The notes beneath the pieces were generated by a model. The model was not told the origin of the DNA and did no database searches. It saw nothing but the letters and a program-made list of their open reading frames with translations. From NCBI RefSeq assembly GCF_000381545.1, contig NZ_KB906676.1, positions 124,001-188,000 on the forward strand: DNA of 64,000 nt, given 5' to 3'. Source of the stretch: Rhodonellum psychrophilum GCM71 = DSM 17998. GTDB taxonomy: Bacteria; Bacteroidota; Bacteroidia; Cytophagales; Cyclobacteriaceae. Shown here one piece after another: positions 36,448 through 45,353 of the stretch. Positions within the stretch are counted from its first letter, which is position 1. Each line of letters opens with the position of its first letter. The position numbers were made by a program, and so were the translations under genes.

Positions 36448-36929
36448 GAGTGATTCGCATTCAATAGGGGAGGGTTTTTTTCATTCTCTTACGCACAAAA
36501 ATAAGGCTTTGAATTCGTCAATTTTGGAAAAATGGGCTTTTATGTTCTGGGTAGGATTTGATTTTACCAGTCCAGTCATTTTCATTTTTCCGAAAATTGA
36601 CTTGAAATTGATTTCCCTGAAACGTAGGAATAATCACGTCAATAATTTGAAGATTTCAAGCAAAATAAATTCAATGATTTTGATCATTTATCCTTTTGAC
36701 GAAAAAGCCAATTTTTCCATTCTATGATGACTTAAGGGTAATTGAGGTAGGGGATTAGGTAATATTTCATTAAATATTCAAATTTGAGGAAGTTTCAAAA
36801 CTTGCCCAATGTTCAGCTTTCTTTCTTTTTGCCATTTTGGGGAAAGGATCAAGATGTTCCGTTCCTTAAATTTTAATTTTTTCCCTTATCTTTAAAATAC
36901 GGTTTTTTTAAGCACTATTGCTGGAGTTG
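36448..36929. other. Intergenic region upstream of the ebo cluster
   Basis: About 480 bases without a supported gene. TATCTTTA at 36887-36894, just before the first ebo gene, loosely matches the -7 promoter element. A plus-strand open frame overlapping modE antisense has no recognisable product. Confidence 0.4.
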
Positions 36930-37838
36930 ATGATTCACTTATCCATGGATTTAGAAAAAACAAAAACTTTCCTTTTGGAAATATTGAAAATGAATGCGGA
37001 GCCCAAATCCTTGGACTGGTTAGCGCTCCAAAAAGAAAAAATAGGAGAGGATACTTCCTACATGAAATTTTATTTGGCCTTTGGCATGGCCTCAAGATAT
37101 TTCAAAAAAAACCTGATGGACCTTTCGGAAACAAAAATCCAGAAAGCCAAAACCCTTGTGGAAGGATTCAGTCCGGAGTCTTGGGATCAATTGCAAACTG
37201 CCCGCAGTTATTTACTGCTTCATTTTGGAATCGCCGATGCTTCTGCTTGGGTAGATGCCATCAATAAATTGTTCGAAACGGCTGACATGCATGAGCAACA
37301 ATCCCTGTATGCGGCGCTTCCACTGATGCCATTCAGGGAAGAAATGGTGGAAAGGGCTGTGGAAGGCCTTCGGACCAATATTGCATCGGTGTTTGATGCC
37401 ATTGCACTTGATAATCCCTATCCAAGCCAATATATGGAAGAAAGGGCATGGAATCAAATGGTCCTCAAGGCAGTGTTTATGCAGCGTCCACTTTACCGAA
37501 TCCAAGGTGCAGATAAGCGTGCCAATCCCACTTTGGCAAAGATTCTCGTGGATTTTGCACATGAAAGATGGGCGGCAGGAAGAAAAGTAATGCCGGAACT
37601 CTGGCGTTTTGTAGGGCCTTATTTGGATATACAAAACTTCGGGGACATTGAAAAAGTAATCCACTCCAGTGATCCACTTGAGAAAAATGCGGCGCTGTTG
37701 GCTTGTCACCAGAGTGGATTTGTACCAGCAAATTCCCTTCTGAAACAATTCCCAAAAGTCCAAAGAGAAATACAGCAGGGAGAACTTACCTGGGAAAAGA
37801 TCGGGAGGGAATTCGAAAACCTCAGTCGGCCTCAGTAA
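36930..37838 (+). CDS. eboA: EboA family protein
   Basis: A soluble 302-residue helical protein that opens the ebo cluster. The ATG at 36930 is chosen, with GGAG five bases upstream; an ATG at 36945 is also possible. Features are DWLALQKEKIGEDTSYMKFY, AFGMASRYFKKNLMD, a HEAT-like helical centre and MPELWRFVGPYLDIQNFG. The gene order after it (TatD-like, UbiA, dehydroquinate-synthase-like, EboE, phosphodiesterase) identifies it more firmly than the sequence alone. Its molecular role is unknown; in cyanobacteria the cluster is needed to get a scytonemin precursor to the periplasm. Confidence 0.85.
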   Translation: MIHLSMDLEKTKTFLLEILKMNAEPKSLDWLALQKEKIGEDTSYMKFYLAFGMASRYFKKNLMDLSETKIQKAKTLVEGFSPESWDQLQTARSYLLLHFGIADASAWVDAINKLFETADMHEQQSLYAALPLMPFREEMVERAVEGLRTNIASVFDAIALDNPYPSQYMEERAWNQMVLKAVFMQRPLYRIQGADKRANPTLAKILVDFAHERWAAGRKVMPELWRFVGPYLDIQNFGDIEKVIHSSDPLEKNAALLACHQSGFVPANSLLKQFPKVQREIQQGELTWEKIGREFENLSRPQ

Positions 37839-37987
37839 AAAGCGGAAAGAAAACCCTTGAATCCATCGTGCAGGATTCAGGTCATCCCCAAAATAGCTTC
37901 TCATGTAAAAATCACGCTACCGTTGGTCAATAAGCGCTATGAAGAGCGATCCCAAACAATTATTTTAGTCAAAAAAAGCAATATAAA

Positions 37988-38902
37988 ATGGAAATGTATA
38001 TCGATCCCCACATTCATGTGACGTCTCGAACCACCGATGATTATGAAGCCATGCGAAAAGCGGGTATCGTTGCCATCATCGAACCTGCGTTTTGGTTGGG
38101 ACAACCCAGGACCGAAGTGGGTAGTTTCAAGGATTATTTCAGCAGTCTCGTGGGCTGGGAGCGGTTTAGGGCCAAGCAATTTGGGATTGTCCATTACTGT
38201 ACCATGGGCTTGAATTCCAAGGAAGCCAACAATGTGCCTTTGGCAGAAGAGGTGATGGAATTGCTCCCCCTGTTTGTGGGGAAGGAAGGAGTAGTAGCCA
38301 TTGGGGAAATCGGATATGACGACCAAACTCCTGCTGAAGATAGGTTTTACCGCCTACAGTTGGAATTGGCCAAAGAGGTCAACCTCCCGGTTTTGATCCA
38401 TACGCCTCACCGTGACAAGCGGAAAGGGACGACCAAAAGCATGGATGTCAGCGAAGAACATGGGCTGGATCCGAGAATGGTCATCGTAGACCATAACAAT
38501 GAAGAAACCGCCAAAGAAGTTTTGGACCGGGGCTATTGGGCTGGATTCACCATTTATCCCCATACCAAAATGGGTAGTGAAAGAATGGTAGAAATCGTCC
38601 GACAATATGGGCCGGAAAGAATCATCGTGGACAGTGCCGCAGATTGGGGCGTAAGTGATCCACTCGCCGTGCCAAAAACAGCTGCCTTGATGCGCAAGAT
38701 GGGGATTCCCGAAGAACATATCCGATTGGTTTGCTACCAAAATGCCTTGACAGCTTATGCCCAAAGTGGACAGATGGAAGAAATGGATTGGTTGAAGCCA
38801 GACCCTATCGACCAAAGACAGCGTCAATTCGGCAATTCCGTTTTGAGAGGTGGCCAAAGCCCCAAGGTGGAAGGCGAGGCTTCTGATATCGTGGAGAATT
38901 AG
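37988..38902 (+). CDS. eboB: EboB, TatD-like metal-dependent hydrolase
   Basis: A 304-residue TIM-barrel amidohydrolase of the TatD type. Metal ligands are H8 and H10 in DPHIH, Glu in GEIGYDD (near residue 100), His in LIHTPHRDK, and Asp in IIVDSAADWG. It has no signal peptide, so it is cytoplasmic. In ebo clusters this position is occupied by a TatD homologue of unknown substrate. About 150 bases separate it from eboA and only 9 bases from eboC. Confidence 0.88.
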   Translation: MEMYIDPHIHVTSRTTDDYEAMRKAGIVAIIEPAFWLGQPRTEVGSFKDYFSSLVGWERFRAKQFGIVHYCTMGLNSKEANNVPLAEEVMELLPLFVGKEGVVAIGEIGYDDQTPAEDRFYRLQLELAKEVNLPVLIHTPHRDKRKGTTKSMDVSEEHGLDPRMVIVDHNNEETAKEVLDRGYWAGFTIYPHTKMGSERMVEIVRQYGPERIIVDSAADWGVSDPLAVPKTAALMRKMGIPEEHIRLVCYQNALTAYAQSGQMEEMDWLKPDPIDQRQRQFGNSVLRGGQSPKVEGEASDIVEN

Positions 38903-38911
38903 TCCAAGAAA

Positions 38912-39823
38912 ATGTCAAATATCAAAGCCTATTTACAACTTACCCGCCCTGCAAATATCATTACTGCCATTGCGGATATCTGGGCGGGCTTTGCCATCGC
39001 CGGAGGATCACTATTGGTGTTTTCCAAACTGACATCGGTGGTTTCCCCGCCAATGTTCCAGGATTTATTGTGGTTGACATTGGCTACCATAGGGCTTTAT
39101 GGCGGCGGAGTGGCATTCAATGATGTGTTTGATGCCAAACTGGATGCGAGGGAAAGGCCCGAAAGACCCATCCCCAGTGGCCGCGTCAGTAAAAACAATG
39201 CAGCTTGGATGGCTTTTATGCTTCTTTTGATGGGAGTGATCGCAGCTTGGCAGGTTGGGTATTTAAGTGCCTTGATCGCGCTTACCGTGGCACTTTTAGC
39301 AGTCATTTATGATTATTGGGGCAAGCATCAGTTTATCCTTGGCCCCATCAATATGGGGCTTTGCAGGGCAGGGAATCTCCTTTTGGGAATAAGTGTTGTC
39401 CCGTTAATGGTAAGCAAATATGCCTTGATAGGACTCATTCCACTTGTCTTTGTAGCAGCCATCACCATGATCAGCCGGGGAGAAGTGCATGGAAAAAACA
39501 AAAAAGCATTGATCGGAGGATTTGGACTTTATGTCTTGATCCTAACAGTGGTGCTGATACTGGCCTTTACGGTCGGCAATAAGGGTTGGCAAGTGTTGCC
39601 TTTCCTTATCCTGATGTCTTCTATGATTTTCCCTCCTTTGGTCAAAGCGATTCGCCTTCAGAAACCCCAGTTGATCGGGAAAGCGGTAAAAGCCGGTGTC
39701 ATATCGCTCATTATTTTGAATGCCTCCCTATCGGCAGTTTTTGCAGGTTGGAAATTTGGGCTTGTCGTAATGCTTTTGTTGCCGATATCCCTTTGGTTGG
39801 CAAAGAAATTTGCCGTGACCTAA
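38912..39823 (+). CDS. eboC: EboC, UbiA-like prenyltransferase
   Basis: A 303-residue integral membrane protein with about eight to nine helices. The first Asp-rich motif is NDVFDAKLD (residues 70-78), followed by ARERPERPIPSGRVS, as in UbiA enzymes. The second is weak, around VIYDYWGKHQFILGPINMGL and CRAGNLLLG. UbiA proteins attach a polyprenyl chain to an aromatic or polar acceptor. In ebo clusters the proposed job is to prenylate a small molecule or carrier, using the product of eboD. The gene follows eboB by 9 bases. Confidence 0.9.
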   Translation: MSNIKAYLQLTRPANIITAIADIWAGFAIAGGSLLVFSKLTSVVSPPMFQDLLWLTLATIGLYGGGVAFNDVFDAKLDARERPERPIPSGRVSKNNAAWMAFMLLLMGVIAAWQVGYLSALIALTVALLAVIYDYWGKHQFILGPINMGLCRAGNLLLGISVVPLMVSKYALIGLIPLVFVAAITMISRGEVHGKNKKALIGGFGLYVLILTVVLILAFTVGNKGWQVLPFLILMSSMIFPPLVKAIRLQKPQLIGKAVKAGVISLIILNASLSAVFAGWKFGLVVMLLLPISLWLAKKFAVT

Positions 39824-39921
39824 CATAGATTTGATTAAATAAATTGCAATGAAGTTGGGGATTTCATTGGATCTGAATTGACCCAAAAAAATAAGTTAAA
39901 AGCCTCTTAAGCCTAAAATAA

Positions 39922-41073
39922 ATGAACAAGATCATTGAACAAACCTTTTCTGTACCCTTTAGGTATCAGGTTTGTTTTACCGAGTCGGTTTTTGGTGAAG
40001 GAAATCCTTTCCTTGCCCAATTGCTGAAAGCCGAAAAAAAACCAAAAGCATTTTTTGTCATCGACAGTGGAGTTGCAGATGCACATCCAGCACTGGTAAA
40101 TGCCATTAAAGCGTATGCCAAGACCTATGAAGACAGCTTCATTTTGTGTGCCGAGCCGCTGATCCTGCCTGGTGGCGAAATTTCCAAAAATGACGAGACT
40201 TCCTTCAAGAAAGTAGTCGATGCGACCCACATTCACGGGATTGACAGGCATTCTTACATCATCGCCATCGGCGGCGGTGCGGTATTGGATATGGTCGGTT
40301 TTGCTGCCGCCATCTCGCACAGAGGTGTCCGACACATCAGGATTCCGACCACCGTGCTTTCCCAAAACGATTCTGGAATGGGTGTTAAAAATGGCATCAA
40401 TGCCTACGGAAAGAAAAATTATCTGGGAACATTTGCGCCTCCATTCGCCGTCATCAATGATTCGGAGTTCTTGAAAACCTTGGAGGACAGGGATTGGCGA
40501 TCCGGGATGTCCGAAGCGATCAAAGTGGCTTTGATTAAAGATGAGGATTTTTTCTGCTGGATGGAAAAGCATGTTGAGCAATTGTCGGCACGGGAAATGG
40601 AGCCTATGAAAACATTGATCATCAGATGTGCCCAAATGCATTTGGACCATATTGCCGGCAAGGATCCTTTTGAATCCGGTTCCTCCAGGCCTTTGGACTT
40701 CGGGCATTGGGCAGCGCATAAAATGGAACATTTGAGCGGTTACCGCATCCGTCATGGAGAAGCCGTCGCCATTGGCATCGGTTTGGACACCACATATTCC
40801 TATTTGAAAGGGATGATCACACACAAAGAGTTGATCAGGGTGGTTACACTCATCAAATCCCTTGGCTTTGCACTGTATGTGCCGGAACTGAACGGCGAAG
40901 CCCTCTTGAAAGGTTTGGGAGAATTTAGGGAACATTTGGGAGGTGAACTGACGATCACCTTGCTAGAGAAAATAGGGAGAGGAGTGGAAGTCCATGAAAT
41001 GGACAATAACCTGATCCTAAAAGCCATCGATCAATTGAAGGCCTTCCATCAGGAAACCCTGGTAGAAAATTAA
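39922..41073 (+). CDS. eboD: EboD, 3-dehydroquinate synthase family protein
   Basis: A 383-residue NAD- and metal-dependent cyclase of the AroB fold. The cofactor motif is IAIGGGAVLDMVGFAA, followed by HIRIPTTVLSQNDSGMGVKN. Metal ligands are expected in SEAIKVALIKD, DFGHWAAHK and IRHGEAVAIG, all visible. It is a paralogue and not a housekeeping AroB, and in the cluster it likely makes a cyclic polyol or sugar-like product that EboC prenylates. It begins 98 bases after eboC. Confidence 0.9.
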   Translation: MNKIIEQTFSVPFRYQVCFTESVFGEGNPFLAQLLKAEKKPKAFFVIDSGVADAHPALVNAIKAYAKTYEDSFILCAEPLILPGGEISKNDETSFKKVVDATHIHGIDRHSYIIAIGGGAVLDMVGFAAAISHRGVRHIRIPTTVLSQNDSGMGVKNGINAYGKKNYLGTFAPPFAVINDSEFLKTLEDRDWRSGMSEAIKVALIKDEDFFCWMEKHVEQLSAREMEPMKTLIIRCAQMHLDHIAGKDPFESGSSRPLDFGHWAAHKMEHLSGYRIRHGEAVAIGIGLDTTYSYLKGMITHKELIRVVTLIKSLGFALYVPELNGEALLKGLGEFREHLGGELTITLLEKIGRGVEVHEMDNNLILKAIDQLKAFHQETLVEN

Positions 41074-41122
41074 AATTCAAGGACTTTCTTCACGCAAAGG
41101 AATTCCCATAAATCCATCACCA

Positions 41123-42340
41123 ATGTTAAAAAACGGTTTTCATCTGACCTATTGCACCAATATTCACCCCGGTGAAAGTTGGTCAGAAACCTTTGAGAAT
41201 ATAAAGGAATACATTCCCGGGATCAAGCGGGAAGTCTCCGCCGAAAAACCTTTCGGGATAGGACTGCGCCTCTCAAACGAAGCCAGTCTGGAATTGATCG
41301 ATCCTGAAAAATTGAAGGTCTTCAAGGACTGGCTGTCAGCAAACAATTGCTATGTGTTTACTTTCAATGGTTTTCCTTATGGTGGATTTCACCGTCAGGT
41401 AGTCAAAGACGAAGTGCATCAGCCAGACTGGACCACGCGAGAAAGAGTCGCGTATACCAAAAGGCTTTTAGACATTCTATCCGCTCTTTTGCCTGAGGGA
41501 ATGGACGGTGGGATTTCTACTTCACCGCTTTCCTATCGCTTTTGGCACAAGGACAGGGATGAACTTGAGGATGCTTTTAGGAAATCTACTTTGCACTTGG
41601 CCGCAGTTGCTGAAAAGCTATACAAAATCCAACAATCCAAAGGGCAGTTTTTGCACCTCGACATAGAACCTGAACCGGATGGGATGCTTCAAAATACAGC
41701 CGAAGTAATCTCTTATTATAAAGATTGGTTGGTTCCCATCGGAAGCATCTACCTGATGAACCACTTAGGCTTGAGTGCCGAGGAAGCCGAAAATTGCCTT
41801 AAGGAGCATATCCGGATTTGTTACGATGTCTGCCATTTTGCGGTGGTCTATGAAAAGCCGGAGGAAATCTTCAAGGCCTTCAAAGCGGAAGGAATCAAAA
41901 TCGGAAAAATTCAGATCAGTGCAGCCTTGAAGGTCAATTTGCCCACTGATTTGGAAGGGAGAAAAGAGGTGGAAAGAATACTACTTCCCTTCGTAGAATC
42001 CACCTACCTGCATCAGGTGGTGGCAAAAAACAACACCAATGGAAAGCTCATCTCCTTCAAAGACCTTCCCCAAGCATTGGAAACATTGATGGAAACCGAA
42101 ATGGAGGAATGGAGAATACATTTTCATGTCCCGGTTTTTTTATCGGATTATGGAAAAATCTCTTCCACGCAAAGTGATATCCAGGATGTATTGCAGTACA
42201 TCCAAACAGATCAGGTCTGCAATCACCTTGAGGTAGAGACCTACACTTGGGAGGTTCTGCCCGAAAGTGTCAACCTGGATTTGGGGAATTCCATCGTTCG
42301 GGAATTGAAATGGGTGGGAGAAAATTTTAAAGCTTCATGA
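41123..42340 (+). CDS. eboE: EboE, metabolite traffic protein (TIM barrel)
   Basis: A 405-residue xylose-isomerase-like TIM barrel. Family landmarks are GFHLTYCTNIHPGESWSETF at the start, YVFTFNGFPYGGFHRQVVKD, GQFLHLDIEPEPDGMLQNTA, RICYDVCHFAVVYEKPEEI and KIQISAALKVN. The His/Glu/Asp positions of the isomerase metal site are kept (HLDIEPEPD, DVCHF). It overlaps eboF by 4 bases (ATGA). Ebo proteins of this type are named for their role in metabolite traffic, but the chemical step is not defined. Confidence 0.9.
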   Translation: MLKNGFHLTYCTNIHPGESWSETFENIKEYIPGIKREVSAEKPFGIGLRLSNEASLELIDPEKLKVFKDWLSANNCYVFTFNGFPYGGFHRQVVKDEVHQPDWTTRERVAYTKRLLDILSALLPEGMDGGISTSPLSYRFWHKDRDELEDAFRKSTLHLAAVAEKLYKIQQSKGQFLHLDIEPEPDGMLQNTAEVISYYKDWLVPIGSIYLMNHLGLSAEEAENCLKEHIRICYDVCHFAVVYEKPEEIFKAFKAEGIKIGKIQISAALKVNLPTDLEGRKEVERILLPFVESTYLHQVVAKNNTNGKLISFKDLPQALETLMETEMEEWRIHFHVPVFLSDYGKISSTQSDIQDVLQYIQTDQVCNHLEVETYTWEVLPESVNLDLGNSIVRELKWVGENFKAS

Positions 42341-43713
42341 AAAAAACAGTAGTCATTGATGTCGTAGCCCTTTCGGGTAGAGTAATAGGGGAACATACGC
42401 CCTTCTTGCGGGATTGGATAGCAAAAGGGAAAAAAGCAGTGATCAATCCCGTATTGCCCGCAGTTACCTGTTCATCCCAAACTGCCTTTTTAACCGGGAA
42501 ATGGCCAAAAGAAAACGGAATTGTCGGGAACGGCTGGTATTTTAAGGATGAATGCGAAATAAAATTCTGGAGACAATCCAACCATTTGGTCCAATCGGAA
42601 AGTGTCTGGGATGCAGCCAAGAAAATAGATCCAAGTTTCACCTGTGCGAATATGTTTTGGTGGTACAATATGTATTCCACCGCGGATTACCAGGTTACGC
42701 CAAGGCCCTTGTATTTGGCAGATGGCAGGAAATTGCCCGATTGCCACAGTCAGCCGATGGAATTGAGGGAAGGGCTCCAAAAAGAATTGGGACAGTTTCC
42801 CCTGTTCTCCTTTTGGGGCCCAAACGCCAACATTTCTTCCACAAAATGGATCGCCGAAGCCTCCAAAAAAGTGGATGAATGGCACAATCCAACCCTAACG
42901 CTGATTTATTTGCCACACCTGGATTACAACCTGCAGCGTTGCGGGATTGATTTTTCTAAAATAGGGAAAGACCTTGAGGAAGTCGATGAAGTGTGCAAGG
43001 ATCTCATCACGTATTATGAGAAACAAGGCGCAAATGTGATTCTCCTTTCGGAATATGCCATTACTTCGGTCAACCATCCCATCCATATCAACCGGATTTT
43101 GAGAAAGGAAGGATATATTGTAGTGAAAGATGAACAGGGTTTGGAGACATTGGACGCCGGGACCAGCAAGGTTTTTGCTGTTGCTGACCATCAACTGGCA
43201 CATATCCACGTCAGGGATAAAAATGATATTCCGAAGGTGAAATTATTGTTGGAAAATACGCCGGGAATAGAATTGGTTTTGGATGAAGAAGGTAAAAAGG
43301 CTTTCCATATTGACCATGAAAGAGCCGGGGATCTGGTAGTTGTCGCAGATAAGGATTCTTGGTTTACCTATTATTTCTGGCTGGACGATGCCAAAGCTCC
43401 TGATTATGCCAGGTGCGTGGATATCCACAAAAAACCAGGTTATGATCCGGTCGAGATGCTTGCAGATCCAAAAATCAAGTTCTTGAAAGCGACAGTCGGA
43501 ATGAAAATTTTGAAGAAAAAGCTTGGCTTCAGGTATCTAATGGACATCATTCCTTTGGATGCCAGTTTGGTAAAAGGCTCCCATGGCAGGCTAAATGAAG
43601 ATTCCTTGGACAAGCCTATTTTTGTCACAAAAAATGAAAGCTTGCTGAATACGGGAGTTTTGGAAGCCACCGCAATACATGACCTGATTTTAGGACATCT
43701 GTTTAAGGAGTAA
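42337..43713 (+). CDS. eboF: EboF, alkaline-phosphatase-superfamily phosphodiesterase
   Basis: A 458-residue nucleotide pyrophosphatase/phosphodiesterase-like enzyme without a signal peptide. The metal Asp is D8 in VIDVV and the nucleophile is Thr44 in PAVTCSSQTAFLTG. Later ligands are in LPHLDYNLQRCG, SEYAIT and HDRA-like KAFHIDHERAGDLV. The C-terminal GSHGRL motif is also a metal or substrate contact. It closes the ebo operon, followed by a terminator. The likely job is to hydrolyse a nucleotide-sugar or isoprenoid pyrophosphate intermediate. Confidence 0.9.
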   Translation: MKKTVVIDVVALSGRVIGEHTPFLRDWIAKGKKAVINPVLPAVTCSSQTAFLTGKWPKENGIVGNGWYFKDECEIKFWRQSNHLVQSESVWDAAKKIDPSFTCANMFWWYNMYSTADYQVTPRPLYLADGRKLPDCHSQPMELREGLQKELGQFPLFSFWGPNANISSTKWIAEASKKVDEWHNPTLTLIYLPHLDYNLQRCGIDFSKIGKDLEEVDEVCKDLITYYEKQGANVILLSEYAITSVNHPIHINRILRKEGYIVVKDEQGLETLDAGTSKVFAVADHQLAHIHVRDKNDIPKVKLLLENTPGIELVLDEEGKKAFHIDHERAGDLVVVADKDSWFTYYFWLDDAKAPDYARCVDIHKKPGYDPVEMLADPKIKFLKATVGMKILKKKLGFRYLMDIIPLDASLVKGSHGRLNEDSLDKPIFVTKNESLLNTGVLEATAIHDLILGHLFKE

Positions 43714-43720
43714 ATTAAGT

Positions 43721-43757
43721 CCTCTCCAAGAACGGTTTGTTTTGGAGAGGTGTTTCT
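43721..43757 (+). terminator. Terminator closing the ebo cluster
   Basis: The stem CCTCTCCAA pairs with TTGGAGAGG around an 12-base loop, followed by TGTTTCTT. It lies directly after eboF and supports a single ebo transcription unit. Confidence 0.65.
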
Positions 43758-43873
43758 TACCTTTTCCCTATTAATATTTTGCCATTCAACTCGAAATCCA
43801 TTCATTGAAGGGTTTTGTTCTTGTGATTTAATCTGCTTTGGTATAAATTGGAAAAACCAAAACAGGACACCCA

Positions 43874-45292
43874 ATGAAACACCTTTTCCTTTTTTATTTT
43901 TTGATTTTACCTCTTATTTCCTCCTCCCAAACCCAACTGACCTTCGAGGAACCTGTCAAGCAGCGGGTATTTGTGCTCACCGATATCACCAACGAACCGG
44001 ATGATCAGCAATCCCTCGTCCGGTTTCTGGTGTATGCCAATGAATATGATGTCGAAGGAATTGTGGCCACAACATCCACCCACTTGAGAAGTAGTACCAG
44101 GCAGGAAAAAATCGAAGAATTGGTCAGAAATTATGGGAAGGTAAAGTCCAATTTGGACAAGCATGCGGCGGGATTCCCAAGTATGGAGGATCTTTTGGCA
44201 GTGACAGCGAGCCATTTGCCTTTGTACAGCATGGACGGTGTCGGGGATGGGAAAGATTCTAAAGGATCTGAGCTGCTCATCAAGGCGGTTGACAAAACGG
44301 ATGATAGACCACTTTGGGTTTCTGTTTGGGGTGGAGCCAATTGTCTTGCCCAGGCGCTATGGAAGGTGGGAAATACAAGATCATCGGAAGAGGTAAAGCA
44401 CTTTGTTTCCAAACTCAGGATATACGCCATCTCCGATCAAGACTTTGCGGGTACTTGGGTAAGGAATAATTTTCCCGGAATTTTTTATATCGTGGACCCA
44501 AGTGCAGGAGATTCTTATATAGAATACTACAAGGCCACTTGGACAGGTATTTCCGGCGATAAATTCTACAAACATGAACTTGGAGACCACTTTGAATTGG
44601 TTGATAATCCATGGCTCAAGGAAAATATCATGGAGAATCACGGGCCTTTGGGAGCCAATTATCCTGAACTGGATTACATCATGGAAGGGGATACACCAGC
44701 GTTTTTGGGTTTGATCCAAAACGGACTGGCTTGGTATAAAAGCCCTTCCTATGGAGGTTGGGCTGGAAGGTATGATTTTTTTAAAGCCTATGCCGAAGTG
44801 GATAAAATATGGACAAGTTCGATCAATTCATTTGACGCAATTGAATTGCCCAATGGTAAAATAATAGCTTCCAATCAAGCAACCATTTGGCGCTGGAGAA
44901 AATCTTTTCAACATGATTTTGCAGCAAGAATGGATTGGAATGTAGCGGACGAGTTCAATAAGGCCAACCATAATCCCATAATTGTCCTGAATGGCAACAA
45001 AGGAAAGGCATTTGCACATGGAAAAATTCAGGCGGGCGACAATGTATCGCTTTCCGCAAAAGGCACCTATGACCCTGACGGAAATGAGTTGAAATATAAA
45101 TGGTGGGTATACAAGGGGGCTGGAAGATACACTGGTGATCTACTGTTGAAAAATTCCAATACGGAAATGGTGGAATTTATGATGCCACAGTTGAAATCTG
45201 GTCAAGAAATTCATCTTATCCTGGAAGTGGAGGATTCAGGAAGCCCTTCTCTTTTTTCCTACAGAAGAATCATCCTTAGCCACCCAGATTGA
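43874..45292 (+). CDS. Secreted DUF1593 nucleoside-hydrolase-like protein
   Basis: A 472-residue exported protein (signal peptide ending near LISSSQ). The N-terminal domain (about 30-310) is DUF1593, related to inosine/uridine nucleoside hydrolases. VLTDITNEPDDQQSLVRFLV corresponds to the calcium-binding DTDxGxDD loop, and LWVSVWGGANCLAQALWKV, ISDQDFAGTWVRNNFP and PSYGGWAGRYDFF follow. A C-terminal Ig/PKD-like domain (about 375-470) has GTYDPDGNELKYKWWVYKGA. Such proteins are sometimes called cellulose-binding Sde182-like. A related protein is encoded at 46910, with a DUF5009 acyltransferase between them. Confidence 0.88.
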   Translation: MKHLFLFYFLILPLISSSQTQLTFEEPVKQRVFVLTDITNEPDDQQSLVRFLVYANEYDVEGIVATTSTHLRSSTRQEKIEELVRNYGKVKSNLDKHAAGFPSMEDLLAVTASHLPLYSMDGVGDGKDSKGSELLIKAVDKTDDRPLWVSVWGGANCLAQALWKVGNTRSSEEVKHFVSKLRIYAISDQDFAGTWVRNNFPGIFYIVDPSAGDSYIEYYKATWTGISGDKFYKHELGDHFELVDNPWLKENIMENHGPLGANYPELDYIMEGDTPAFLGLIQNGLAWYKSPSYGGWAGRYDFFKAYAEVDKIWTSSINSFDAIELPNGKIIASNQATIWRWRKSFQHDFAARMDWNVADEFNKANHNPIIVLNGNKGKAFAHGKIQAGDNVSLSAKGTYDPDGNELKYKWWVYKGAGRYTGDLLLKNSNTEMVEFMMPQLKSGQEIHLILEVEDSGSPSLFSYRRIILSHPD

Positions 45293-45353
45293 GTTCAAGA
45301 AGTCCTTTCAGCCATTCTCAAACCTTTCCATTACCAAGCCAAAAAACCACCAC

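Noticed and set aside
36311-36727. Plus-strand open frame of 138 codons antisense to the modE-like gene
   Set aside because: No similarity to a known family and no plausible start; ModE motifs support the other strand.
39913-40935. Open frame of 340 codons on the minus strand inside eboD
   Set aside because: It lies antisense to a dehydroquinate-synthase-like gene with clear cofactor motifs; codon structure explains the long frame.
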